NCBI RefSeq assembly: GCF_004345785.1
Contig: NZ_SLXI01000003.1
Location: 62,001-126,000, forward strand
Reading direction: 5' to 3'
DNA from: Bisgaardia hudsonensis
GTDB taxonomy: Bacteria; Pseudomonadota; Gammaproteobacteria; Enterobacterales; Pasteurellaceae
DNA: 64,000 nucleotides
Shown: positions 52,046-60,678 of the stretch, in pieces
Position numbering within the stretch: position 1 is the stretch's first letter
Layout: each line of letters begins with the position of its first letter
Position numbers and translations under genes: made by a program
The notes under the pieces: generated by a model
Told to the model about the DNA's origin: nothing
The model's database searches: none
The model's input: only the letters and a program-made list of their open reading frames with translations

Positions 52046-52077
52046 AAATTGGCAGCGTCAGCTGCCAATTTCTTTTT
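52046..52077 (+). terminator. Intrinsic terminator/attenuator after the first imelysin gene
   Basis: AAATTGGCAGC (52046-52056) and GCTGCCAATTT (52061-52071) form a perfect 11-bp stem with a GTCA loop, then CTTTTT. The next gene starts within 20 bases, so downstream genes depend on read-through or a further promoter. Confidence 0.85.
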
Positions 52078-52093
52078 GATGTAGGACAACTTA

Positions 52094-53455
52094 ATGATTC
52101 CAATTACGAATACTCTCTCTACTCGTTTTATTATCAGCACAATATTATTTTCTATCTCCTCCTATTGTTTTGCCAGTAATAGTATTTTTGAGAACCGAAC
52201 AATACTTCCTTCTCATAAACCAATTTCAGGGCTTACTGATACAGAGCAAGACACTTTTATGTTGGGACGATCATTTTTTAGTATTCCCTGGGTTGCCTCA
52301 CCAAGTGCAACAACTGCACGAGATGGGCTAGGACCATTATTTAATGCAAATGCTTGTATTGCTTGCCATAGCGAAAAACACCATAAATCAAAAATATCTA
52401 ACAATAGTTATATTCAACGTACATTAGTATTTAAACTTTCTCAGCCTAGCAAACATCATTTACGCCCTAAAAACACCTCAACAATGCCCGATCCTGTTTA
52501 TGGCCCACAAATAGCCATTAATGCGACAGGAACAATACCTTTTGAAGCAAAACCTGATATTTTATGGCACAATCATCAAGAAAAACTTACTGATGGCACA
52601 ATAATTGAATTACGCAGACCTGAAGGTAAACTCACAGAATTAAATTACGGCCGATTAGATCCTGATACAAAAATAAGCCTACGTATTGCCCCATTATTAA
52701 TTGGTTTAGGATTATTAGCTAAAATTCCTGATAAAGATATTATTTCAACAGCAGAAAAACAAAAAAAGACTGCCTCACTTGTAAAAGGCAAAGTCCAATG
52801 GGTATATAACCCTTACCATAAAAAGCGAGAAATTGGACGATTTGGTTATAAAGCTGCACAAAGTAGTATCCGAATGCAAACCGCAGATGCCGCCGTTAAT
52901 GATATGGGTCTAACCAATCCTTTTTTCCCCACTGAAACCTGTACCAAAATACAAGTTGATTGCTTAAATGCAACCCCTTCAAGAAATTCACCACAAGGAC
53001 GATTAGATCTTCCTTTAGTTCGTTTAAATGCGATTGCCTTTTATCTTGAAAACATAAAGTCCCCCGCTAACATTAAAGATAATCCTAAATATTCAAAAGG
53101 AAAGAATATTTTTGAAAATATAGGCTGTGCAGAATGCCATCAACCGATGCAAAAAACGAAAGATAACATTGTATTTTATCCTTATACGGATATGCTATTA
53201 CATGATATGGGTAAAGAATTAAGTGATAATAGACCTGAATTTGAAGCCACTCCTCAAGATTGGCGAACCGCTGCATTATGGGGAATTGGGGCAAAAGTAA
53301 GAGAAGGCTTTTTATTATTACATGATGGTCGAGCAAGAAACCTTACAGAAGCTATTTTATGGCATTCAGGTGAAAGTGAATCATCAACAGAAAAATTTAA
53401 ACAATTAAGCAAAGAAGATCGACAAGCATTGCTTGAATTTGTGGAGTCATTATGA
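52094..53455 (+). CDS. Di-heme oxidoreductase (DHOR), exported
   Basis: The 453-residue secreted protein has a signal sequence (to about residue 27) and two c-type heme motifs, CIACH (88-92) and CAECH (345-349). The size and heme spacing fit the DHOR/thiol-oxidoreductase-type family that neighbours imelysin genes in other bacteria (for example the icmP region of Pseudomonas). A redox role in iron handling is inferred from context. The reaction is unknown. Its stop overlaps the next gene's start by four bases. Confidence 0.83.
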   Translation: MIPITNTLSTRFIISTILFSISSYCFASNSIFENRTILPSHKPISGLTDTEQDTFMLGRSFFSIPWVASPSATTARDGLGPLFNANACIACHSEKHHKSKISNNSYIQRTLVFKLSQPSKHHLRPKNTSTMPDPVYGPQIAINATGTIPFEAKPDILWHNHQEKLTDGTIIELRRPEGKLTELNYGRLDPDTKISLRIAPLLIGLGLLAKIPDKDIISTAEKQKKTASLVKGKVQWVYNPYHKKREIGRFGYKAAQSSIRMQTADAAVNDMGLTNPFFPTETCTKIQVDCLNATPSRNSPQGRLDLPLVRLNAIAFYLENIKSPANIKDNPKYSKGKNIFENIGCAECHQPMQKTKDNIVFYPYTDMLLHDMGKELSDNRPEFEATPQDWRTAALWGIGAKVREGFLLLHDGRARNLTEAILWHSGESESSTEKFKQLSKEDRQALLEFVESL

Positions 53456-54453
53456 AAAAAATTTTTATTTTTACCGCACTTATTATGGTTATTTTGGTAT
53501 TAGTCTTTATTAAAGATCCAAATGCACAACAAAATGAAGCATTAGCCTCAATGTATGATAATGTTATTGTAAAGAATACAGAAAATGCGATCCAACAATG
53601 CCATACTTTAGAAGATAGCTTATCACAATCCACTGCGGGTATTCGCCAGAAAAAAATTGAGGATAATTTTGCAAAATTAGTAATGGGATGGAAAGCTGTA
53701 CAAGCCACCTATATTGCGGGAGATCTTGATCAATACGCTATTGACTATCCAAGATATATAGATATCTTCCATATAGGAAATGAAAATATTAATGAACAAA
53801 TGCAGAAAGTATTAAAAAGTACCTCTGAACCCAAAACAGCTTTATATAAATATTCCTATAATACAATCAATGCGCTAGAAGCTATTCTCTATGCAGAGAA
53901 CACATTATCCTCACGAAAATTAGCGATAGCACAATCGATAAACCATAATATTTGTGAACGTCTAACTGATATTTTAAACGTCTATCAAGAAAAGCGTAAT
54001 GATTTCTTAAGTGCAAGAGATTCTGCACTTTCAATGCTTGCTAATGTATTAGCAAATCAGACATTACAATTAAAAGATTGGAGAATCGGTGATCCAGCAG
54101 GATTAACAAAAAAATATCTCAATCAACCTGATAATCGCCGCAATGAATACTTTCTAAGTGGCTTAAGTGTAAAATCAATTAACAAGATTTTACAAACGCA
54201 AAGCCAACTAATTATGCCCCAAGACTATCCAAATTTTGTTGAAATAGCTGATATTTATGCAGCACAAAAACAGTTATCTGACGCACAAACAGCTATGAAT
54301 AATGCTTTTATAGAAATAAATACATTGAATAACGAAAACCTACAAAATACCAAGCTGTACCAAGCAGTAGGGAAACTACAAAGTATCTACTATAACGATC
54401 TAATTCAAGCATTACCTGTTATAGCAAAAATTTTAGAAGCTGATGGCGATTAA
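53452..54453 (+). CDS. Second imelysin-like protein, degenerate motif
   Basis: The 333-residue protein has an N-terminal signal anchor (about 3-20) and an all-helical body. Family assignment rests on length, position after DHOR, and resemblance to imelysin helices around NFAKLVMGWKAVQA. At the expected GxHxxE site it has NTINALEAILY, so the His is missing while the Glu is retained. It might be a structural partner of the first imelysin. It is translationally coupled to DHOR. An uptake sequence (53473) lies at its start. Confidence 0.72.
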   Translation: MKKIFIFTALIMVILVLVFIKDPNAQQNEALASMYDNVIVKNTENAIQQCHTLEDSLSQSTAGIRQKKIEDNFAKLVMGWKAVQATYIAGDLDQYAIDYPRYIDIFHIGNENINEQMQKVLKSTSEPKTALYKYSYNTINALEAILYAENTLSSRKLAIAQSINHNICERLTDILNVYQEKRNDFLSARDSALSMLANVLANQTLQLKDWRIGDPAGLTKKYLNQPDNRRNEYFLSGLSVKSINKILQTQSQLIMPQDYPNFVEIADIYAAQKQLSDAQTAMNNAFIEINTLNNENLQNTKLYQAVGKLQSIYYNDLIQALPVIAKILEADGD

Positions 54454-54465
54454 TTAAGGTAATAC

Positions 54466-55398
54466 GTGCATATATTTGATGATTATTTATTAAATCCCGA
54501 ACAACGCATATATTGGTTATATCTACTAAGTGCGTTCGGAATTTCTTTAGTTTATTATTGGGTTCAACCTAAACCTAAAGTTACACATATCAATACCATT
54601 TATGGTGAACTTAAGGCATATTGGTTACACCCCAGTGCATTACTTGATTATCGTTATTTTATTGCAGTATGGCTAATAAAGTTATATATATTACTCCCCT
54701 TATTACTATCAGCAAAAACAGTAACATTATATGTAAATCTGCTATTATTAAAAATACATACGCCTTTACATCTGCAATTTTCAGCGTTAACAATCTCATT
54801 GCTCTATACTATTACATTATTTATTTCGAGTGAATTTAGTCGCTATTGGTTACATCGCTGGTTACATACTGTTCCGCTACTTTGGCAATTTCATAAAGTC
54901 CATCATAGTGCCGAAATATTAACACCCTTGACTTTTTATCGAGTCCATCCTGTTGAGAATTTTCTTTTTGGATTACGCTATGCTTTCACCGCTGGCATTG
55001 TTACAGGTCTATTTTTATGGCTATTCGGATCAGGGCTTAGTCTTTATATGATAGGTGGAACAAATGCGTTTATTTGGGGGATGTCATTAATTGGTAGCAA
55101 TTTACGCCATTCTCATATTTACTTACGCTATCCAAAATTCCTTGAACGCTGGTTTATTTCCCCAGCACAACATCAGCTACACCATACCTATAAATATTGC
55201 TCAAAGAATTATGGCGGTTATTTAGGTATATTTGATCGACTATTTGGCACATTGCAATTATCAGAAAATATAAATAAACCAACCCAATATGGTTTTCCTA
55301 AAAAACTAGCCAAAAGATATTCTGGTCTAACAAACCTATTGATTAGACCATTTATTGATTGTAAAACATTGTGGAAAAGAAAACATGAAAAAATATAA
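54466..55398 (+). CDS. Sterol desaturase/fatty acid hydroxylase-family membrane protein
   Basis: This is a polytopic inner-membrane protein of 310 residues starting with GTG. The histidine clusters of the di-iron hydroxylase superfamily are complete: H130-x3-H134, H143-x2-HH147 and H236-x2-HH240, with a further RHSH at 214-217. Helices lie near 15-33, 66-90, 104-121 and 171-210. Bacteria of this family do not make sterols, so the substrate is likely a lipid, quinone or other small hydrophobic molecule. It is in an imelysin/cytochrome cluster, so an iron-linked or electron-linked oxidation is possible. Its 3' end overlaps the next gene by 14 bases. Confidence 0.82.
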   Translation: MHIFDDYLLNPEQRIYWLYLLSAFGISLVYYWVQPKPKVTHINTIYGELKAYWLHPSALLDYRYFIAVWLIKLYILLPLLLSAKTVTLYVNLLLLKIHTPLHLQFSALTISLLYTITLFISSEFSRYWLHRWLHTVPLLWQFHKVHHSAEILTPLTFYRVHPVENFLFGLRYAFTAGIVTGLFLWLFGSGLSLYMIGGTNAFIWGMSLIGSNLRHSHIYLRYPKFLERWFISPAQHQLHHTYKYCSKNYGGYLGIFDRLFGTLQLSENINKPTQYGFPKKLAKRYSGLTNLLIRPFIDCKTLWKRKHEKI

Positions 55399-56584
55399 TT
55401 CGTTTTATTCAACATTAAGTCTGCTCGTTTGTTTTAGTCTTATAAATACAGCATTCGCCACCCCAAATACCACTCAAACCTTAAGTAAGTCTGAACTCGG
55501 GGAAAAATTATTTTTTGATAAAGACTTATCTTTTTATCAAAATCAAAGTTGTGCGACTTGTCACAATCCTGATCATGCTTATACTGACAACAGAAAAACC
55601 GTTGCTAATGGTATCGCCTCTCAAGGTAGTGATGAGCATTCTTTCGGCGATCGTAATACACCGACTGCTGCCTATGCCAAATTCTCCCCGAAATTCCACT
55701 TTAATAGTAAAAAAAATGAATATATTGGTGGACAATTTCTAGATGGTAGAGCTGCCAATTTAGCCGAGCAAGCGGGTGGACCGCCAGTCAACCCAGTTGA
55801 AATGGCAATGGCAAATGAAGCTGAAGTGATCAATAGAATTAAAGCGAAACCTATCTACCGTGATAATTTTATTAAACTATATGGTCAAGAGGTATGGGAT
55901 TCTACCGATACTGCCTATATGGCAATGAAAGATGCCATAGCAAACTATGAAAAAACAGACATTTTTGCCCCATTTGATTCAAAATATGATCGCTATCTAC
56001 GAGGGGAATATGAATTAACCTTATTAGAAGATCTTGGACGTACCTTATTTTTTTCTAACAATAATTTAAAATGTATGGAATGCCATTCCTTAGAAAAGCG
56101 AGAAGATCTAAAAAATGAAACCTTTACTAATTATGAATATCATAATATTGGCGTCCCTAGTAATCCTGAAATGATCCGCTTAAATAAATTAGCTAAGGAT
56201 TTTAAAGATACAGGACTAGCGAAGAATCCAACTATTACTGATGAAAAAGAAAAAATGGCACAACAAGGTAAATTTAAAGTTCCAACGCTACGAAATATCG
56301 CCATCACCGCACCTTATATGCACAATGGCGTCTTTAAGGATTTAAGAACCGTTGTTTTATTTTATGATAAATACAATAATCCAGAGAATAAAATTAATCC
56401 TGAAACAGGCAAAGAATGGGCAGAGCCAGAAGTTGAGGGAACACTAAATATGGATAAACTACAAGCGAAAAAACTCAATGATCGTAAAGTCGATGCTCTG
56501 GTTGCCTTTATGGAAACATTAACTGATAAACGTTATGAGCCGTTACTAGAAAAGATGAAACAAGAGAAAGAAAAAGAGAAATAA
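55385..56584 (+). CDS. Di-heme cytochrome c peroxidase/MauG-family protein
   Basis: The exported di-heme protein has 399 residues (start ATG 55385, followed by the signal peptide KKYNSFYSTLSLLVCF; the in-frame extension to 55355 lies within the upstream gene). The heme motifs are CATCH (56-60) and CMECH (230-234). The family signature PTLRNIAITAPYMHNGVFKDL is near the end. It is longer than classic CcpA (about 330). It may reduce peroxide or carry out MauG-like oxidation of a partner. The last gene of the iron-type cluster, ended by a strong terminator. Confidence 0.87.
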   Translation: MKKYNSFYSTLSLLVCFSLINTAFATPNTTQTLSKSELGEKLFFDKDLSFYQNQSCATCHNPDHAYTDNRKTVANGIASQGSDEHSFGDRNTPTAAYAKFSPKFHFNSKKNEYIGGQFLDGRAANLAEQAGGPPVNPVEMAMANEAEVINRIKAKPIYRDNFIKLYGQEVWDSTDTAYMAMKDAIANYEKTDIFAPFDSKYDRYLRGEYELTLLEDLGRTLFFSNNNLKCMECHSLEKREDLKNETFTNYEYHNIGVPSNPEMIRLNKLAKDFKDTGLAKNPTITDEKEKMAQQGKFKVPTLRNIAITAPYMHNGVFKDLRTVVLFYDKYNNPENKINPETGKEWAEPEVEGTLNMDKLQAKKLNDRKVDALVAFMETLTDKRYEPLLEKMKQEKEKEK

Positions 56585-56606
56585 AATAAATCTATCAGCA
56601 ATCTTT

Positions 56607-56645
56607 AAAAAGTGTTGAGCAAATAATTATTGCTCAACACTTTTT
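56607..56645. terminator. Bidirectional terminator between the peroxidase and FTR1 genes
   Basis: A 16-bp perfect stem (56607-56622 with 56630-56645, core GTGTTGAGCAA) with a 7-base loop and T/A runs on both sides serves both convergent units. Confidence 0.9.
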
Positions 56646-56650
56646 TATAA

Positions 56651-57473
56651 TCATTTCAGTAATCGTTTTTCTTTGGATTGATAAAGAAAAAGAAACAGTG
56701 CAGGTATTAAATACACAATATATAAACTTAAATCGCCGATTGTAGGTTGATCGGTATAACCAAAAATTCCCCCCAATAAAATACCAAATGGACTTTTTTC
56801 ATTGAGTACTGATGACCAATTAAAAACAACCTCTTGCCCTAAATCCCATAATCCAGCATTATGTAATCCCCTAAATGCACTTGCCAATAAGCCTGCAGCA
56901 ACAAAAATAAGGAAAATCCCCGTCCAGCGGAAAAATTTGGCTAAATTTAAACTAACACTACCTTCATAAATTAACCAGCCAATAATAATAGCAAATCCCA
57001 ATCCTAACACCGCACCAAGTGGCATATATTGAGAGCTACTTTGTTGGAAAATCGCCAGTAAAAAGAACACGGTTTCAATACCTTCTCGAATAACCGCTAA
57101 AAATGCCATACCGATCAAAGCCCAGCCTTTACTACCGTCAGCAGACAATGCCGAAGACACAGAATTTTGCAGATTTTGCTTCATTGAGCGACTTGCTTTT
57201 TTCATCCATAAAATCATATAAGAAATCATCGCTACCGCAATCAATGCAATAGATCCAGCAACCATAGCTTGTTCACGTTGTGGGATAACACCAGTACCTT
57301 TATAAATCCCCCAACCTAATCCAAGACATAAAAGAACAGCAATAAATACGCCAATCCAAACTTTGAAAATCAGCTCGGAACGCCCCGCTTGTTTTAAAAC
57401 AACTCGCCACAATAGCAACAATTAATGCCGCCTCTAATCCTTCTCGTAACATTATAAAAAATGTAACTAACAT
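56651..57473 (-). pseudogene. FTR1-family iron permease, frameshifted near 5' end
   Basis: The natural start is ATG 57473, giving MLVTFFIMLREGLEAALIVA, the FTR1/EfeU first helix with the REGLE iron motif. This frame breaks at about 57395 and stops at 57300. The remainder (LKQAGRSELIFKVWIGV through the second REGIET motif and C-terminus) is open in the next frame down to 56651. The break is one extra T in a TTTT run, about residue 25, compared with the EfeU layout. Apart from it the protein would be about 273 residues with the seven expected helices. It could be a true inactivation, a slippage site or a sequencing error. Confidence 0.8.
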
Positions 57474-57481
57474 AAGTATTC

Positions 57482-57502
57482 CCGTCTCTAAGCATGAGAC
57501 GG
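57482..57502. promoter_or_regulatory. Perfect 7-bp inverted repeat in the FTR1 leader
   Basis: CCGTCTC (57482-57488) and GAGACGG (57496-57502) surround a 7-base spacer, immediately before the FTR1 start codon and next to the -10 element. It would form a hairpin in the 5' leader and could affect translation. Confidence 0.45.
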
Positions 57503-57503
57503 C

Positions 57504-57538
57504 ATTATATTAATTTCAATAGGCTAATGCAAATCAAT
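57504..57538 (-). promoter_or_regulatory. FTR1 promoter with Fur-like site
   Basis: On the minus strand TTGCAT and TATAAT are separated by exactly 17 bases. A sequence matching the Fur box at about 12 of 16 positions (57523-57538) overlaps the -35. This supports iron control of FTR1, parallel to the imelysin operon. Confidence 0.6.
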
Positions 57539-57743
57539 ACTATTCTTAAAAAAATCAAATGGTTCTAGTAAATTCAGCAATATGATTTAAGTTATAAATA
57601 AAGAAGAATATTTCTTAAAATACAATACTAATATTTTAATAACCTAATTAAATCTATACTTAAAATTTTTATTTTATCTCGCCATACTATATAATCCCCT
57701 TTCGATTTTGGACAGTCAGTTAAATGAATAAACAGGCTGTTTT

Positions 57744-57781
57744 CTGTGGTTCGAGAACCTCCCACATAAAAAAACTAAGGA
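57744..57781 (+). promoter_or_regulatory. preQ1 class I riboswitch
   Basis: The element has a TGTGG/CCACA stem (57745-57749 with 57762-57766), a GGTTC/GAACC-containing loop with CTCCC, and an A-rich tail ending in ACTAAGG (57774-57780). This is the preQ1-I pattern. AAGGA is also the queC ribosome-binding site, seven bases before ATG 57788, so ligand binding should hide it and repress translation. Confidence 0.85.
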
Positions 57782-57787
57782 TATATT

Positions 57788-58453
57788 ATGCAAAATTCAA
57801 ATAAAGCCGTCGTTATTTTTTCCGGCGGTCAAGACTCTACTACCTGCCTATTTCTCGCTATTCAAGAATTTGGTGTTGAAAATGTTGAAGTAGTTACTTT
57901 TCAATATGGTCAACGACACGCTATCGAATTAGAAAAAGCACAATGGATTGCTCAAGATCTCGGCGTCAAACAAACGCTTATTGATACCTCTGTCATTAAA
58001 GCAATCACCAATAATGCCTTAATGGATAAAAATGCAACAATAGAAAACAAAGACAATATGCCTAATACCTTTGTTGATGGGCGTAATGCGTTATTCCTAC
58101 TCTACACCGCTATTTATGCCAAAGGGCAAAATATTAATACTATTTTTACAGGGGTTTGTGAAACAGATTTTAGTGGTTATCCAGATTGTCGTGATGTATT
58201 TATTAAATCAATGAATGTAACTTTAAATCTCGCAATGGATTATAACTTTAATATTCGCACTCCATTAATGTATTTAACCAAAAAACAGACTTGGGCATTA
58301 GCAGATAAATTAGGTGCCTTTGATTATATTCGTGAACATACTCATACTTGCTATTTAGGGGTAGAAGGTGGTTGTGGTAGTTGCCCTAGTTGTGTTCTAA
58401 GAGAAAAAGGATTAAAAGAATATTTAAAGGAGCGCCAATCATGTTCAAAATAG
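57788..58453 (+). CDS. queC: 7-cyano-7-deazaguanine synthase QueC
   Basis: QueC converts 7-carboxy-7-deazaguanine to preQ0 with ATP and ammonia in queuosine synthesis. The PP-loop [11 protein letters not shown] opens the protein, and a zinc site [15 protein letters not shown] is near the C-terminus. The 221-residue length is normal. The gene is first in queC-queD-queE behind a preQ1 riboswitch, and its end overlaps queD by 13 bases. Confidence 0.97.
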   Translation: MQNSNKAVVIFSGGQDSTTCLFLAIQEFGVENVEVVTFQYGQRHAIELEKAQWIAQDLGVKQTLIDTSVIKAITNNALMDKNATIENKDNMPNTFVDGRNALFLLYTAIYAKGQNINTIFTGVCETDFSGYPDCRDVFIKSMNVTLNLAMDYNFNIRTPLMYLTKKQTWALADKLGAFDYIREHTHTCYLGVEGGCGSCPSCVLREKGLKEYLKERQSCSK

Positions 58454-58869
58454 CCAAAGAATTTAGCTTTGATATGGCACATTTACTAGATGGGCATGAT
58501 GGAAAGTGTAAAAATCTACATGGACATACCTATAAATTACAGGTTGAAGTCAGCGGTCAATTACATTCTAATGGTGCAAAACGTGGTATGGTAATGGATT
58601 ATGCTGATTTAAAATCAATAGTTAAAACTCATATATTAGATAAAATGGATCATGCTTTTTTATATGATTTACACAGCGAAAAAGAATGTCAAATCGCTGA
58701 ATTATTACAACGCTTTGATTCAAAAACCTTTGGCTTAGCAACAAGAACAACAGCCGAAGAAATTGCTAAATACATTTTTGATACTTTAACCTCATTAGGG
58801 CTTTCTGTTAGTTTGATCAGATTATGGGAAACGCCTACATCTTATTGTGAGTACAATGGTAATGAATAA
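58441..58869 (+). CDS. queD: 6-carboxytetrahydropterin synthase QueD
   Basis: QueD makes 6-carboxytetrahydropterin from dihydroneopterin triphosphate. The fold of the 6-pyruvoyl-tetrahydropterin synthase family is shown by the early zinc His, the [18 protein letters not shown] segment with the catalytic Cys and His ligands, and the conserved terminal [13 protein letters not shown] 58441 (142 residues) follows AAGGAG; the extended frame from 58390 lies inside queC. It overlaps the start of queE. Confidence 0.95.
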   Translation: MFKIAKEFSFDMAHLLDGHDGKCKNLHGHTYKLQVEVSGQLHSNGAKRGMVMDYADLKSIVKTHILDKMDHAFLYDLHSEKECQIAELLQRFDSKTFGLATRTTAEEIAKYIFDTLTSLGLSVSLIRLWETPTSYCEYNGNE

Positions 58870-59482
58870 AAAACCAATTACTTACAATATTGTTGAGATT
58901 TTTGAATCATTGCAAGGCGAAGGCTTTAATACAGGAATGCCTTGTGTTTTTATTCGTTTTGGAAAATGTAATCTAGCTTGTCCTTGGTGTGATACGCCTT
59001 ATAACCAATTTCATACAATGAGTCTTGAAGAAATTTATGCAAAAGTGCGGTCGTTTTCAGCAAAGAATATTATCATTACTGGTGGCGAACCCACTATCCA
59101 ACCACAATTAGAAACTTTACTTGATAAGTTAAAAGAAAATGGTTATTTTCTGGCGATAGAAACCAATGGGTTAAAAAATGTCCCACCACAAATTGACTAT
59201 ATTGCGACAAGCCCTAAGCGAATTTATCAAAAACAATATATAAAACGTCATATTGATACGGCTCATGAAGTTAGAATCGTCGTTGATGGTAATGTAATTG
59301 AATTTTGTCAATTTATTGAAAAAACCATTCAAGCTACTCATTACTATTTATCCCCTTGCGAAGAAAACGGCAAGATGAATATGTTAGACACTATTACTCA
59401 ATTAGGAATATTAAACCAACGAAAAAATAAACCTCATTGGCAATTAAGTATCCAGACGCATAAAATGGCTAAGATTGATTAA
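58862..59482 (+). CDS. queE: 7-carboxy-7-deazaguanine synthase QueE
   Basis: QueE is a radical-SAM enzyme that makes 7-carboxy-7-deazaguanine. The family start YNIVEIFESLQGEG and the cluster motif C-x3-C-x2-C in GKCNLACPWCDTPY are present, then TGGEPT. Candidate starts are GTG 58847, ATG 58856 and ATG 58862. All overlap queD. I chose ATG 58862 because the GTGAG upstream may act as the ribosome-binding site and the family starts close to this motif (206 residues). An uptake sequence lies at 59043-59051. Confidence 0.92.
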   Translation: MNKKPITYNIVEIFESLQGEGFNTGMPCVFIRFGKCNLACPWCDTPYNQFHTMSLEEIYAKVRSFSAKNIIITGGEPTIQPQLETLLDKLKENGYFLAIETNGLKNVPPQIDYIATSPKRIYQKQYIKRHIDTAHEVRIVVDGNVIEFCQFIEKTIQATHYYLSPCEENGKMNMLDTITQLGILNQRKNKPHWQLSIQTHKMAKID

Positions 59483-59567
59483 TAATACTACATAACTTTT
59501 TATATAAAATAGAGATAAAAAAAAAATCATAGAATTTTAAATCACTATTTTTTATAGCTCAACAAAT

Positions 59568-59592
59568 AAAGCGGTAATGAACTTACCGCTTT
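59568..59592. terminator. Bidirectional terminator between queE and the oxidoreductase gene
   Basis: AAAGCGGTAA (59568-59577) and TTACCGCTTT (59583-59592) form a perfect 10-bp stem with a 5-base loop between convergent genes. Confidence 0.75.
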
Positions 59593-59600
59593 TAGAAAAG

Positions 59601-60677
59601 CTAAATAGAATATTCTATTTTTACTTGTTGTTGTGTTTCAATCGACTTTCTTGCTGCACAGGCAACAGTAACAGCGTCGATAATACCTTGACTTAAGACA
59701 TTATTAGTATCATTTTTAGAAAGGCTTTTTAAAACAATTTCAGCTTCGATTTCAACTGCTCGATTTAACCAAAGTGGTGATAGACTCGTGATAGAATTAT
59801 ATTTTTGGGTGGCTTTTCCACTTTCTCTCAAAGATAGATCAGCCTCAAATTCATCATATATATTAAATTGCTCTCTAGTACCATCAGATAACGTCAATGT
59901 TACGGTTGAAGTAAAAAAATTTACAACTAATGCACCAAGTTCTCCATAAATAGAAATTCCCCATTCATGTAACCTATAAGCAGTCCCCATTTCTAAAGAA
60001 GCAAAAACACCATTCTTAAATTGTAATAATAATTGTATAACGTCATGATGATCTGGTGTATTTGGATGGGCTCTATTTGTTGATTGAGCATAGACAGAAC
60101 CAATATCGCCTAATAACCAACAAAGCAAATCTAACTCATGAATTTCATTAAATAATTTTCCACCAGTTAAATTAACATCATTTTTCCACCATTTTTTATC
60201 TTGAAAATCATCAATCCAACGTTGTCGATTAGCTCTCGCCACCATAATTTTTCCTAGAACATTCTTCTCAAGTAATGCTTTTGTCTTCATTAAGCCAGGT
60301 AATGTACGTAAAAGATGGCCGACAAAAACAGTTCTCTTCTTTTCATTTGCCAATGACAATATATCTTCACAGTCTTTTTGGTGAATACTAAAAGGCACTT
60401 CAATAAAAATATGGCAACCATATTTTAATGCCATCATTGCAGGCACTTTATGAGCATAATTTGGTGTCGCAATTAATACAAGATCGGGCTTAGTTTCTTG
60501 TAGCAATGTTTCTATATCATCATATGCATTAACACCAAATTTACTAGCCAGATTTTCTGCTAAATCAATAGAAAGATCGGTAACACCGACTAACTTAGCT
60601 CCTACTTTTGTAAATCCAAGAGCAAGCTGTTGTCCAAAAAATCCACAACCGATTAAAGAAATTTTTATATTATCCAT
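59601..60677 (-). CDS. Gfo/Idh/MocA-family oxidoreductase
   Basis: This NAD(P)-dependent sugar-type dehydrogenase of 358 residues has the N-terminal Rossmann motif SLIGCGFFGQQLA and a C-terminal alpha/beta domain with GGKLFNEIHELDLLCWLLGD. The usual catalytic EKP triad reads E93-V-P95 here, so the normal lysine is absent. Either the enzyme uses another base or its substrate differs. The GntR regulator gene is one base upstream, and a sugar ABC transporter diverges from the other side of the regulator. The substrate is unknown. Confidence 0.83.
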   Translation of the reverse strand: MDNIKISLIGCGFFGQQLALGFTKVGAKLVGVTDLSIDLAENLASKFGVNAYDDIETLLQETKPDLVLIATPNYAHKVPAMMALKYGCHIFIEVPFSIHQKDCEDILSLANEKKRTVFVGHLLRTLPGLMKTKALLEKNVLGKIMVARANRQRWIDDFQDKKWWKNDVNLTGGKLFNEIHELDLLCWLLGDIGSVYAQSTNRAHPNTPDHHDVIQLLLQFKNGVFASLEMGTAYRLHEWGISIYGELGALVVNFFTSTVTLTLSDGTREQFNIYDEFEADLSLRESGKATQKYNSITSLSPLWLNRAVEIEAEIVLKSLSKNDTNNVLSQGIIDAVTVACAARKSIETQQQVKIEYSI

Positions 60678-60678
60678 C

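Larger units (their letters stand above)
57474..57787. other. 314-bp divergent gap FTR1/queC
   Basis: The left part holds the FTR1 leader hairpin and promoter; the right end holds the preQ1 riboswitch. The central AT-rich stretch (about 57540-57710) must contain the queC promoter, but no clear hexamers stand out. Confidence 0.5.

Noticed and set aside
57380-57400. Programmed ribosomal frameshift in FTR1
   Set aside because: No classic slippery heptamer with downstream structure in the needed +1 direction. Homopolymer change or sequencing error explains it better.
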